A DNA stretch of 64,000 nucleotides from Buddleja alternifolia (GCA_019426215.1 CM033396.1:34524503-34588502); one strand, 5' to 3'. Counted from the first letter of the stretch, positions 34,850 through 46,893 are shown. The notes: a model not told the origin generated them from the sequence alone. Translations and numbers: made by a program.

Positions 34850-36456
34850 ATGGAACGAGGTACAATTCCTAATAATGGACTTAGTTTCCTTTGTGAGGAT
34901 ATAATTTTTCATGTTATGGGAAGGTTATCAAGGGATGTATGCATTGTGGAGGCAGCCCGATTGGGTCTTTTATCAAAATATTTTCAACATTGTTGGTATT
35001 CCAGCCCTACTCTTTTATTAGATATTAACCGTTTCGAACAAAGGGGTTATCATGGTTTAGATTTTATTCATTTTGTTAATCGCACTATACTTGAACATAA
35101 TGAAAGTGTGGTTGAAACCTTGAGCTTTGAGTTACCAATGGGGGCCGAGGCATTGCATTGGATAAGGAAAGAGTGGGTAGCGTTTGGAATAGATCATTCT
35201 GTTCGTATACTAAAATTAGTCGGCTGGTTGTCCACTTCACTCCCTAACAACTTGTTTTTTTCACAAACTCTTGTTCAGTTAAAATTATATCTACCGAACT
35301 ACATTGTTAGGTGGGAAGATAGATATAATTTACGAAATTTAAAAAGACTCATATTGAAGCACATTGTGTTGTATGATAACACATTTTCTTCCCGCCTTGG
35401 AAAATGGTGTCCCGAGTTGAATGATTTGCAGTTATTCAACTGTGATTTTAGAGGACTAACAGAATTTGAGGCATATTTGCCTTCTGTAAAAATATTCAAG
35501 ATGGCATTCAATCGGGCCCAAGGAAATGTGAATATAAAAGTACACTTCCCCAATGCAGATGTCCTTATTATTTTATTGAAACAAGACGAACAGGGTCCGG
35601 GGCATTTACAAGTATTGGGGCGGTTACCTCGTTCTTTACAGTGGATAGTACACCGTCATCGAAACTACATCGGGTCAACTTGCTCGACATACCGACTACT
35701 TCGAGAGGTTGTAAAAATGACGAAAGAATTGCTGTCCAGCGAACGAGCACGTGTCCCGGTTGATTTTGTTAGGGTATATCTATCTATCATTGTTTGAATA
35801 AGTGCAAATGCTCTTAAGAAGTTGCTTTGATTTTTTTTTTTTTTGAATTATTTGTTTAGAGGTTGGCGCATGTGGAGTCTCTACATCACATTATGGCGAG
35901 GTACTTTTTTGTTAATATGCACCGCCTAGAGATCAGGTGTTCGAAGCTGCTTGACAATCTTGCTGTCACATTGGTGCTCATCAGTAGATGTACAGGCTTG
36001 AATGAGCTTAAAGTCGATTTGGTGGTAATATTTTAAGTTTTATGGTTTGTCACTTATTAGTTATTACATGGTTTATTAAACACGTTCTTCGTTTGGGTTT
36101 CTAAAATAAAATTGTAATTGACTTAACATGTGTAGGGTGCACTATGGAAAAATGCGGGCATTAGTGTATCCAACTACGTAAAGGACTGGAAGTTGCAAGC
36201 AATGGGATTGGAGGCATTGAATGAGGTCACGATCTTCAACTTCTCGGGTTCTGATTGTGAGCTAAGCTACATTCTGTACGTGTTGTCGCAAGCAACTGAG
36301 TTGGGTACACTAAATATCTATTGTGTTAATCAATTTTTTGATGATCCAATTGGTGTGTATAAGAGGGCATCAATTAGAGCGTATGAAGCTACCGCGTCAA
36401 ACAATGTGCAAATTCGTTTCATAAAAGGGGCTTACCCTAGAATAAGAGGAGGATGA
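34850..36456 (+). CDS. F-box/LRR-type protein with FBD-like C-terminus, three exons
   Basis: Exons 34850-35773, 35860-36024 and 36136-36456 join in phase 0 (donors GTATAT and GTAATA, acceptors TTTAG and TGTAG) to give 469 residues. The N-terminus has an F-box-like motif (about residues 12-55: LCEDIIFHVMGRLS, SKYFQHCWYSSPTLLLDI). Leucine-rich segments follow (RILKLVGWLS, LVQLKLYLP, LRNLKRLILKHIVL, CPELNDLQLFNCDF). The C-terminal 130 residues resemble an FBD domain. Such proteins usually act as substrate receptors of SCF ubiquitin ligases. The gene lies between inverted-repeat A arms, so it may itself be transposon-borne. A copy of its 3' half, introns included, is inside the CACTA element at 60654-61510. 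The intact frame and splice sites argue for function or recent mobility. Confidence 0.72.
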
Positions 36457-36626
36457 AAATTGCACCGAGTCCGAGTGTTTGATGGTGTACACCAGGTGTT
36501 TGATTTAGTGACACAATTATGTATATATCTTGAACGTATTTCAATTTCGCGAAAAAATGAAGGGCAATGTATATATGAAGAGGGCTTTGAAATTTTTGAT
36601 TTATTGACACAATGTTGTATTATTTA

Positions 36627-36740
36627 GCGACTATTTAGCGACCGAAGGTGGTCTCTCTTGATCATTAAATTTAGCAAGAAAACTAGTAGAAGTAAACCTC
36701 TTGTTTTTTGATTGAAAATGAACATTTTTAGAGTTTATAA
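36627..36740 (+). repeat. Inverted repeat B, left arm
   Basis: The reverse complement of this segment matches 39177-39290 over about 114 bp with few changes (TTTACTTCTACTAGTTTTCT, AATGATCAAGAGAGACCA, TCGCTAAA). The outer end carries TTAGCGAC-type words common in subterminal regions of plant CACTA elements. Confidence 0.85.
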
Positions 36741-37195
36741 CTAAATGAACAAAAGTGATGAGTTATACCTAAAACTCATATAAAGTAAAATTATTCATAA
36801 ACTACGATGTAAGATGTAATGAAGATTTAATTAATCGAGAAAGAAAACTACGAAGTATGTCTTTCGTTTATGGTAACTCCATTTTTATTATTTTTATTCG
36901 AGTTTTGAAAAGGAGACCCACAATTGTTGGAGTGAGTTTTGGATGTTATAGAAGTAGGTGTTCTTCCATTTTTTCAAACGGCAAGATACTCAATTTTATT
37001 TTTTATTTTTAAATAATTTATAACGATTTTAGTGAGGAAGGAAGAAAAGGCTGTTGTGATATAGTGGAGTCGGATCAAAAGTAGGATTGAGAGCCAAAAA
37101 ATGGAGCCCAAATAGAGCCAAGATGAAGACGAGATGGGTTTAGCCGCGGCTAAGGGGTTTTTAGCCACGGCTACTGGATGCGAATTTGAGACTTG

Positions 37196-37450
37196 GAATT
37201 TCAAGATCTACCCAAGATCTTTCATAAGGAAACAACTTTAGGGTACAAAGAATTATTATTAAACATAAGCACATTAAGGGACACGACGGCCGAGTAAAAA
37301 ATGTCTCTTGACATTAAAGGACACGACATCTCTTGACATTAAAGGAAACGAAGTCTCTTGACATTAAAGTGAGCACAGTCACACGACTCTTGACATTAAA
37401 GGATACGGCGGCTGAGTAAAAAATGTCTGCTGAGTAAAACCAAAAATGTC
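37196..37450 (-). repeat. Inverted repeat A, right arm
   Basis: Reverse-complement partner of 34232-34441. It contains four tandem copies of a TCTTGACATTAAAGGA-type unit (near 37303, 37327, 37352 and 37386). It ends only about 100 bp before the RKD start codon. Confidence 0.85.
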
Positions 37451-37555
37451 TTCTGTTCCATATATATATAGATATATATAATCCCATTGTTTGCCACCAC
37501 TGACCACCCCTATCGGAAAACCAAAAATTATTTTCATTTTCATCATCAAACTACG

Positions 37556-38359
37556 ATGGAAACTGGGCAAAACAGTGGATTATTATCTGATATGGAATTT
37601 ATTGAGTGGAATTTCCAACCCGAATTTTCCATTTGTGAAACTGTACTTCATGATGTTCCTTTGATGGAGATGATAGTAAATGACCCTTTTTATTCATCTT
37701 TTAGTCCGCCACATGACCCTGCTTTTAACATTCCAGGTAATCAAATCTGAACTTTTTTAAAAATATTATTATTTTCAATATATACAATATATAGTTCCAT
37801 TTTCATTTTCTTTTTGTGTTTAATTTCAGAACTATTGTGGGGCAACTCTGGGAATGAAGTGAGAATAGGATTTGAAGATCAACTAAACCAGCAGCAGTTG
37901 CTATTTGATAACTCTACCAATAACACGACAATGGTGACATTTGATGAGAATTTACATGTGGAGGAAGAAAAGAAAATAGTTAAAGGATCAAGGAAAGTAG
38001 TGAAAACGTTGTCGAGGAAAACGATTTCGCAGTATTTTTACATGTCAATAAAACAAGCAGCAAAAGAATTGAATGTAGGGGTAACCCTTTTGAAGGAAAG
38101 GTGCAGAGAATTGGGAATTAGGAGATGGCCTCATAGAAAACTCATGAGCCTTCAAACCCTAATAAAAAATGACCAAGAATTTGGAGAAGAGGAAGGAGAT
38201 GAGAAGTTGAGAGAGTTGCAGAAATTGGAACAAGAGTTGAAAGTAATGGAAGAGATTCCAGATATGCAATTGAAAGAAAAAACAAAGAGGCTAAGGATGA
38301 AATTTTTTAAGCTTAATTACATGAAAAGAACGCTTGGGAAGAAAACTAATTCACTTTAA
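37556..38359 (+). CDS. RKD: RKD-type RWP-RK transcription factor, two exons
   Basis: Exons 37556-37736 and 37830-38359 join through donor AG|GTAAT and acceptor TTTCAG| to give 236 residues. The RWP-RK domain spans about residues 128-180 (LSRKTISQYFYMSIKQAAKE, LNVGVTLLKERCRELG, IRRWPHRKLMSL). A short helical tail (MEEIPDMQLKEKTKRLRMKFF) follows, typical of the RKD subfamily; there is no PB1 domain, so it is not a NIN-like protein. RKDs are nuclear DNA-binding regulators of egg-cell and gametophyte identity. The acidic N-terminus may be an activation region. The frame is intact. The promoter is cut by inverted repeat A, and inverted repeat B brackets the gene. Paralogue identity cannot be assigned. 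Confidence 0.88.
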
Positions 38360-38738
38360 AATTTGTTGTTGTTGTTGTTCAAGCTTATTTATGTTGTTGA
38401 TCAAGCTTATTTATGTGAAACATTATCGAACTATAAAATTTGTGTTTGATTTTGATTTGATTGTTAATCGATCCGATCTCAATTATCGAATAGCTTGATT
38501 TGTATTTCAGCCTTATATATTTATATTAATAGTACTAAATAATATATATTTATTTCTAGTTAGTATTAATTACACTTACATGAAAATTATGAATTTGTTA
38601 TCTAATATCAGTCATGTTGACATTGATCATTAGATTTGAAAAGCAACAAAATGTAATTTTACCTTGCTCAGGTATAATAAATATAACATATAGTACATAA
38701 AAGTAACAACCAAAAAAAAAATATTAAAGTTAATGGAA

Positions 38739-38945
38739 AATTGATTTTCATGTTATAATATAATGTGCAAATTAGTGACGGAAAATTCCGTCTCTATTTT
38801 CGTCGCTAATTTGACTTTCGATCGCTAAACAGTCTCTAAAGGACATGGAAAATTGATTTGTATTTTATAATATAATTTGCAAATTAACGACGAAAAATTC
38901 CATCTCTATTTCCATCTCTATTAACGACCAAAAAATGAAAAGTTT
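38739..38945. repeat. Tandem duplication with TE-like GACGGAAAATTCCGTC motif
   Basis: Two diverged copies, about 105 bp each, start GGAAAATTGATTT and contain GACGGAAAATTCCGTCTCT or its variant. The palindromic GACGGAAAATTCCGTC resembles the subterminal repeats of the CACTA element at 54827-62407. Confidence 0.6.
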
Positions 38946-39000
38946 GTTGTGGCAGTAGAAAGGTAAAGATATGAGTAAATCTTCTTTTCCTAATATATAA

Positions 39001-39058
39001 ACATATATATACATACACATACACATACACATATACATATACAAATATATATGTATAA
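39001..39058. repeat. TA/CA-rich microsatellite
   Basis: Alternating ATATAC and ACACAT runs. The minus-strand frames of about 70 codons here are low complexity and not genes. Confidence 0.8.
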
Positions 39059-39176
39059 CCCCACTCACACACAAAAAGAAAATCCTCAAACTCCACCCCT
39101 ATAAATTATCTTCCACATCAATGCACTTTTTAAGCTTATTTCTTCTTTAGCAAATTCGCACAGTAAGAGTGAATTC

Positions 39177-39290
39177 TTATAAACTCTAAAAATGTTCATT
39201 TTCAATCAAAAAACCAGAGCTTTACTTCTACTAGTTTTCTTGCTAAGTTTAATGATCAAGAGAGACCATCTTCGATCGCTAAACAGTCGC
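39177..39290 (-). repeat. Inverted repeat B, right arm
   Basis: Reverse-complement partner of 36627-36740. It ends with CGATCGCTAAACAGTCGC. Confidence 0.85.
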
Positions 39291-39299
39291 TAAAGGTCA

Positions 39300-41129
39300 A
39301 GAGTTCAACTCGAAAAACAGGGACTAAAAGATTTATGAATTTATAAAATTTTCACGTGCTCAACGACATATATATCCTACTTTTCTCCCTCCCCAAAACT
39401 CAAGTAGTAAAAGGCAGAGCTCTTAATTAATTGCTTTAGAATGGAATTTAGTTAAGAAGAAAAGTACTATATATTACCTCTGCCTGTGCCGGTTTGGTGA
39501 AGAACTCCGGCAAGTACCTTCAAGCTTTCAGATAGTGCCTATTTGTGTGGCTGCTGCCTTCAATCTTGCTGAAAAATTTTGGATTTTTTTTTTGTAGGGT
39601 TAAGAGTTTTAACGCTGGAGTTTTAACGCTTTGGAAAATAGGGAAAGAAATTAAAAAGGAAATTTGCAGAGTCCTAATTAGAGGAAATTAAGAGTGGTTT
39701 GGCAAAAGAATCGGAAAGGAGAAGGGCACTTACAGAACGTGCAATATTGGTATACCATGATTTCGCGCCTATATTTTGGAATTTTAATATTAATGAAAGA
39801 TAAATAATTTTTTTTTTTGGTAGCTATAAATAATTTTGTTAAGTTAGTAGTTATTACGAATATGTATAAGGAAAATAAATATTTCTCTTGTAGTATTTTT
39901 GTTACTATATCGTAGTATTTTATAGTTAGCCTAATATTGTCATAATTATCATGGATCACTTATTCTAATCACAAAATTACTAGTATTATTGATTTATTAA
40001 TTCTATGTTGGTTCAAAAATTAGGTAAATCAAAATTATTAATTTTTAGTGGATTTCGTTTTAATATTTGAAGTAGAACTATTTTAGTATGAAAAGGTTTA
40101 TCAAATTTTTTAATCAACTATGCCTGAAATAATCATCACACCGTAATATCTATGAATTAGTCGAGATGGAGAAATTATTTAAATAAATAAATTGTATGAT
40201 AAATAATTTATTTATATAAAACTACACAACATATTTTTTTCGTTTGTTTATTCTAAAATATTTATAAAAATGATGTAGATATAGAACCTAGCTACTTTAG
40301 TTATTTTGTGTTTATCAGTTACATATATATTTCCCAAGTTACTAAAAGGTTTATAAGTAGAGTTGAAGCACAAATCAAACTATTCAATATTCGACCTGAG
40401 ATCATCTGATAATAGATTCTGTTCGTTAATACATCAAACCAAGTTTAACAACCATTTGTGTGTTCGATAAGTTTGAAACTCAACTCGAGCTTGACTCGAT
40501 TAGTAAAAAATGATAAAATATGTGTAAAACAATCAACTACTCGATTCGTGTTCGACTTGATAAAAGCTTATTTGAGCTCAATTTAATTAACAATCAAACA
40601 AAACTCAGACACAAATTTTGAAGTTCGATAATAAAAAGCTAGAACAACAAATTATTTTTCACTCGACTAGACTCGTTTACAGTTCTATTTAGAAGTATAT
40701 GTAAAAACACCAACATCATTATAACTTCATGTACCATATACTATATACTAGAATAATGTATTTTAATTCTTACACCAATCAATCTTATTGTCGGTTAAAT
40801 TAAGCAGTTTAGATCCGAGATAGGACAAGACCAAAACATTCGATATGTTTTTATTATATTGAAACAATTATGAAATAATTCAAAATTTATTCTAACCCTA
40901 AGTCCTAAACCCTAAATCTAATATAACCCCTAACCCCTAAATCTAAACCCTAAATGATATTAAAAAATTATTAGAAAAACTCATATACTTACAAACTTTT
41001 AGTTGATAAAGATAAATAAAAACTTTCTAAAATAGAATTTAATAACATAACTACATTGGCGGAAAATAAGACTTAAATTTCATATTAAATTCAACATTTT
41101 TAGATATTTTACCACCATTTAGTTCAACC
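39300..41129. other. AT-rich spacer without recognisable gene
   Basis: No frame with recognisable content. A degenerate telomere-like block (CCTAAACCCTAAATCTAA and relatives) lies at 40900-40957. A CTCGA-rich dispersed repeat fragment lies at about 40380-40690. Confidence 0.6.
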
Positions 41130-41901
41130 AACAAGGACAATTGCAACGAATTTATATACAATGTTGCATCAGCTACAAGAATTGCAACGGGTATACTTTG
41201 TTGCACACGCAATAAAATTTACATCTGATGCAAAGCTTTGTATCTGTTCCGTGTTAAAATTTTTATTATTTAGTGAATTTATTTTTCCTGTGATACTTGT
41301 AGCTAATTGGTTGCACCAGCAACGCAACTTGCAACGAATGTATAGAATATTGTATCAGCAACGCAAATTGCATCAAATGTACACTCCAATGCACCAACAA
41401 CGACTATTGCAACAAAAGTGTATCATGTTGCATTAGCAATAAAAATTGCAATGAATGTATACTTCGTCGCAAATTTTTTTTCTATCTACGCATCATCCGT
41501 AGCTCCTCGCAATTGCACTAGCAATGGAAATTGCAACAAGTGTTCATTTTGTTGCAAGGGCTACAAACAAAATAACTATGAATATAAAATCATAGCAAGA
41601 TCCACAACTATTCCGTAGTTAAGAATTTTTATTATTTTTAAATTTTTTAATTTATTCTTAGCTATGTTAAATTGTAGCTAATTTGTTGCACTAACGACAC
41701 AACTGGCAACGAAAATGTACTCCTGTTGCAAATTCATAGCTGATTCATTGCAAGTTTGTAGCCAAAATATTTTTATCTACTCAATCAACTTTAAAATGTA
41801 TTTACCTATGGAATATCCGTAGTTAATCTATCATTATAGCTACAAATTTGAGTTCGATGCACTTTTTTTCGTAGGTGATGCCTTGTTTTCTTGTAGTGGA
41901 T
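41130..41901 (-). mobile_element. One terminus of a CACTA-like transposon
   Basis: The plus-strand sequence ends GTTTTCTTGTAGTG at 41901, the complement of CACTACAAGAAAAC, the same terminal 14 bases as the complete element at 54827. The preceding 700 bp hold about 15 copies of TTGCAAC/GTTGCA words, the kind of subterminal repetition CACTA transposases bind. The opposite terminus was not found, so the element is truncated or rearranged. Confidence 0.6.
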
Positions 41902-42330
41902 CTAAATGAACAAGATGAAACACAACTCGAGTTTTATGGTCACTCGGGGGAAAGGGTTCATGAGTTTGACACACATCACATGCAAAGGAATCAATAGAAT
42001 CTTTAACATTAAGACGAGATTCCAAAACATTTAAAATCTCATATGATGGATGTCCAACATTTTTGTGCCAAATATTAACAGAAATAGAAGAGGAAGAGCT
42101 ACTACACATTCCCGAATCAAGGTCAATATCATAACTTGATTCCTTGTGGAAAAAGTATAGACCTCCTCTTTGATAACCAATTCCCAAGTTTTTTCACTCG
42201 AGGATTCCTGAAAAACACAGTCATCCTTAAAGAATTTTATAAAACAATTGTTGTCATGAGTTAATTTTGAGCCAAAGAGAAGATAAACTTTAAACTCATT
42301 ACGCTATGAAACATACATCACTAGAACTTT
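41902..42330 (-). pseudogene. Copia GAG-pre-integrase fragment
   Basis: The minus-strand frame contains RGGLYFFHKES, VNIWHKNVGHPSYEILN, CDVCQ and FHLVHLDP, the zinc-binding region just upstream of a copia integrase. It stops at the CACTA terminus. It overlaps in content with 33900-33945 but differs there, so it comes from another copy. Confidence 0.78.
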
Positions 42331-42465
42331 CAAATTACACATTAATACGAGGATAAATTACTTGAAATGCGAAAAAAAAAGAAGAAATCGTGTTTTGCTA
42401 GCGTTTCACACTATAATCCACCCGTACTTGTGGCCTTTATTCTAAACGGCCCATAAACAAAGGCC

Positions 42466-45400
42466 CTAATACTGGATTTTAACGGGCAGGTCATTCTGAG
42501 TTAGGCATGGAAGGTGGCCCTTTTCTTGAAGGCTTTTGACTGTATCATACAAACACTGCTTAACAGGTGTGAACTCCAAACCCAACTCCTTAAGCTTTTG
42601 GTTTGAGAATTTATATGGTTTTTTTCTTGGGTTCTTTTCATCTGAGCACCTGCATATTCACAGGGAAAAAGAAAAACTGCAATTTCATATATTGATAAAA
42701 AAAAATAGAAAATAAATAGAGATGAAAAATTGGAAATGAAGGATGTTTTCCAGTTTCGGTATGTTTTAAAATAATGTTTCATGCACGACATGTGTTAAAA
42801 CTTTCAAAAAATATAAAATTTACATGAATATATCCACGTGTCATGCGTGCGTGAAGTGAAATACAAGATGATACCCTATTTTGAAATAAAAAAAATCTAA
42901 AAGAATGTCTTCTTGGGAAAGATGGTTGTGTTGAGATCAATATACCACTACCATATATGAGGTCTACGCGATGGCTAACTTTATGTTTGATCGGGTTTAA
43001 AAGAGTAGGTCCAACTATAATCATTAATATTGTAGGTAGTAAGAATTGTGGGATGGAAACCGCCCACACCGTCGTGATAATATTAAAAAATGAGTCGATA
43101 CTCATGCACCCGATCCACTATGAAAAGATTGGTACATGACTTATAACTATTGATATTGTGGTCCAATTATGCATGTCAAATTGATTCAATATGAATCATT
43201 CTTAAGGAATCCCGAAATCTTAATCTCCAATATAATATGATGCTCTTATTGTGTATCTTACCGTATAAATATTTATAATTAACTCAAAATTCTTAATCCC
43301 GAAAATAACTCATTCATGACCCATGACTTTCGTACACAATTTCTAGAGAAGGTCATCAATCATCACCTAATGACGGGGGGAAGTGGGTGGAGTTAGCTTG
43401 GCGATTTGGGATCCATATTTGATAATGACCCGAGGTAGGTGAGGACTGAGGAGTGTAGACCTTTTTTTTTTTTTTTTTTGATAGGAAGAAGTGAGGACAC
43501 CTTAGGTCAAAAATATTGTTGGGACCTTTTTTATATGCCTACTTTAGTAGATTAGTAGGTGCACAATGCTAAGAAAAACTATTGAGTACAATTTCAAAAG
43601 TGAAATATATATTACTCCCAAAGATAGAGTAAAATTTGAAGTAATTTTTTACCCTACAGAGTTCTTATTTTCATTGCTTGATCACTACTAGTTGTTTAGA
43701 TTTGGATCCTTTTAGCACATTTCTACTTTCAAATATAATAATATTATTTATCAAACTTTGTCATTCCAAATTGCATTTGATCTTATGTCGACGAGTGTAT
43801 ATAATCAAGGTCAACTTCATATTCGAAAAAGTATTCACTTCAAATATACGTTAATTAAAATGCAAGATAACATATTTTGCAACGCAAGATCTGAACATGT
43901 CATTTTCATATCTAGGACAATTTCAATTTATCTCACAAATTTGAAAGCAACCAATTAGACATGATTCAATTACATAGAAAGACTAAAAACACAACACATT
44001 CTTACATAAAAAATATCACTAAACTTACTTGGTAGGGATAGGATATTCCGGGAAGAACTCTGCAAGAATCTGCACCACCTCGCCGCGGTGGAGCACGCTC
44101 TCGGCACAGATGTGCCTCCCCGACGCCTCCGGAGACTCGAACAATAGTATGTGAGCCAATGCCACATCCTTGATATGAACATAGGCTTGAATGGAGTTGG
44201 CATAAGTCTTTGCAGAGCCAGTTAAATATTTCAATATGTGAAGAACACTGGCATTCACTGTGGGCTGGAGCATTGGACCAAGCACTATTACTGGGTTGAT
44301 CACAACCAAGTCTACTCTCAGTTCATTGGCTATATCCCATGCTGCTTGTTCGGCCAGAGCTTTTCCATAGCAATACCAATTCTAGAAACGGCACAACATT
44401 AGAAATATAAGCTATTTTGCATCATGGCTTGATAAGTATATGACTGAAAAATAAAATATGCTACTCGATACTCCATTCAAGATATATCTCTAAAATTAGC
44501 TAACTTGAGCCGGCCATTTAACATACATACCAAGGTTGACCATTATTTTCTGTTCGATAAAATTTAAAGCTCAACTCGATTGCTTTATAAATAACCGAAC
44601 ATATATGTGCAAAAATTAAACCTTGGTGTTTTTGCAGAAATTTAGGTCACTCCAACAAGTTTCATCAACAACTTTACGAGGGTCTCTATTGGGATCCATG
44701 TATATTGCACCAATTGATGAGGTTAGCACCACACGGCGGACCTTGGCTTCTGCCGCCGCACGCATCACATTTTTGGCCCCGTTCACCGCCGGATCCACCA
44801 TTTCCTTCATCACATATATATACACCAATAGAAATCTAGGTCACTCCAATAAGTTACTATTAGATGTAATTAGGTAAGTGACAAGCTCTTCCTTCACAAT
44901 TATATATATGCATAAATCATTACAAGTTATCATTTGTCCAATGAAACATAACAAAAAGGAAGTTCCTTAACTATATAAACATCAACCTAAATTTTTCATG
45001 AGTTTTAAAATGTTCTAGCCCGTATTGAATCACACACTATATATAGACAATAAATTTTACCTATCATGAGCAATCAAAAAATGAATATTATTGAAATATT
45101 GTATATTAATTAATTGACTCTCATCGAACATGATTATATGCCCCAATGAAATATATTAGTAGAAAAAAATAATAGTATATAAATATTATCATAAATTGTT
45201 GATGTGTTGAGAAAATTTTAGTTGGCATCGATTTGATTACACCATTACAAAAATAAACTACATTTTAACATGTGCGCATTTGAGCAATCCAAAATGAATA
45301 TTATTGCAATTATTATGCCATTAATTAATTAAGTGAAATGGAACTTGGTCAAAGCTTAAGATACTTGGTATAGATTTCCTCCTATGATTAGGTTTTAGGT

Positions 45401-46092
45401 AGATTATATATGTTGTTATATATAAAGTATAGTAACAATTCAAAGTTAAGTTGGCCTAATTCCTAAAGTCACCAAATGTCTGTTTCCTTGTTTGCATTAC
45501 TAAGACTCCCACGTCAAATACAAGCGCGCCTACCACTTATGATGCGCGGATATTCGTAAAAATAATCAATTCTAATATTGTATCCAATCGTACTCGTATT
45601 TGGTATGAATACTTTCGGATACCATGTCCGCAAACATTTTCAAAGTGTTAAAAAATATCATGTCCGGAACATTTCAATTAACTAACTACAATGTACATCT
45701 ATGCACATTAACTACAATGCAATGTTTCATTAGGGTTCTCTTTTTCCATTGCCAAATTTCCTTTTTCTCTTTAACCTTGTCGAAGAAGTAACAAAAACAT
45801 CATGCGCTAAAAGTACTTACTGGATCATCAGCAACCGGAACCGGACAGGCAGTGTGGAAGACACCAACGCAGCCGTTAATGGCATCACATAAACTCTGAT
45901 AATCGTTAAGATCAGCCCTGCACAGAATCAATCTCTCCTCTGCTCCTTCAAGCTCTCTCAAATGTGAATTCTTCGGGTCATCTGCATGCAACCCAAAACC
46001 AAAAAAAAAAAAAAAAAGGTCAGCAAAAACCCACATGCAAAAATAAGAACTTAATTAAACTTTTTGACTGAATAATATACAAAAATTATGAA

Positions 46093-46127
<35 letters not shown>

Positions 46128-46534
46128 AGCGGATCAAAATGATGTCCAGGTGAAAGTTCAGAACCTTAGAAAACGTGTATGAAATGCTCGAATCCTCAAA
46201 GAAAGACCAGAGCTATTCTCATAAAATAATAATTAGGATTTTTGTATAATCCTTGAGTAAGGAATAATTAACACTAATTAACCAGTATTTATAATGTTTA
46301 TAATGGACAATAGACTAAAACCCTTTAAGCCATCCCACTTGATAAATATTGGTAATGTTTTAACCAAATTATCCTCAACATCATAATCTATATATATGGT
46401 TGTTCATGCATGTTTAATTTACCAGGATTTCTAACGGTGCCTCGGACTGTATAGCCTTTTTCAAGGAGAAGTTTAACGAGCCACGAAGCAATGAAGCCAC
46501 CGGCGCCGGTGACACAAACGAGGTTGTAGTGCAT
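42466..46534 (-). CDS. CCR: Cinnamoyl-CoA reductase, five exons
   Basis: Exons on the minus strand are 46534-46423, 45981-45821, 44804-44622, 44381-44029 and 42649-42466. They join with GT-AG sites and correct phases into 330 residues, the usual size and five-exon structure of plant CCR genes. The protein belongs to the extended short-chain dehydrogenases: NADP-binding [21 protein letters not shown] near the start (residues 8-28), NADPH-selecting RNPDDPKN (about 36-43), catalytic Ser in TSSIGAIY, and the CCR signature NWYCYGK with catalytic Tyr and Lys at the start of exon 4. It reduces hydroxycinnamoyl-CoA esters to aldehydes, the first committed monolignol step, in the cytosol. The ATG at 46534 has a GCCACC context. 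No frame lesion is seen. Substrate preference among CCR-like enzymes cannot be read with certainty. Confidence 0.9.
42650..44028 (-). other. Intron 4 of the CCR gene
   Basis: This 1.4-kb intron (donor GTAAGT, acceptor TGCAG) has a T run (43462-43480) and no coding relic. Frames at 42779-43139 and 43758-43958 are intronic shadows. Confidence 0.8.
44805..45820 (-). other. Intron 2 of the CCR gene
   Basis: About 1.0 kb, donor GTAAGT, acceptor GATGAAG. AT-rich, no coding relic seen. Confidence 0.8.
46099..46128. repeat. (TA)n microsatellite in CCR intron 1
   Basis: An uninterrupted AT dinucleotide tract. Confidence 0.9.
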
Positions 46535-46659
46535 GGTGGCGTTATGCGGCGGAGGTTTGGTTGTACTTGTGCAGTGCGTCGTGAGCGCAAAAATTGTAGG
46601 AATAATTAAGAGAGGAATGAATGGTCGATCGATGACAGAAATTTGTGTCAATTATGCTG

Positions 46660-46667
46660 TATTTATA
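46660..46667 (-). promoter_or_regulatory. TATA box of the CCR gene
   Basis: On the minus strand TATAAATA lies about 130 bp upstream of the ATG at 46534. The 5' leader would be around 95-100 bases. Confidence 0.6.
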
Positions 46668-46888
46668 ATGAAAAAATTACTTTATATTTAACTACTTCAA
46701 CTACCATGTCGTTTACATTCTAATTTCTAATGAACAAATTGCTTAAAGAGAATATAATGTTCCCACGAGAGAGAGATTAGGTTAATAGTGATTTTCTTTC
46801 CTCTTGCCTTTTTTTTCTTGGTGGGCTTGAAATTCTTAGCCAGTTCCCCTACTCCTATATGTACAATATATTAATTTATTAGAGAATT

Positions 46889-46893
46889 GTTAG
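46889..46893. repeat. Target-site duplication GTTAG, left copy
   Basis: Matches 53399-53403 exactly. Confidence 0.9.

Larger units (their letters stand above)
36457..37555. other. F-box 3' region and RKD upstream region
   Basis: It holds inverted repeat B left arm (36627-36740), an AT-rich stretch, and inverted repeat A right arm (37196-37450). A TA-rich TATA-like run (37459-37479) lies 80-95 bp before the RKD ATG. I see no further coding sequence. Confidence 0.6.

Noticed and set aside
38865..39096. 70-codon minus-strand frames with YVYVYVYV-type repeats
   Set aside because: Microsatellite translation only.
39481..39600. Possible exon on the minus strand ending GGCAGAG before GTAATATATAG
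   Set aside because: No frame gives a recognisable protein and no acceptor or partner exon is evident.
33835..42330. Idea that 33900-33945 and 41902-42330 are two halves of one copia split by a single CACTA insertion
   Set aside because: The two pieces overlap in content by about 40 bp and differ there, so they come from different copies; no left CACTA terminus is present near 33945.
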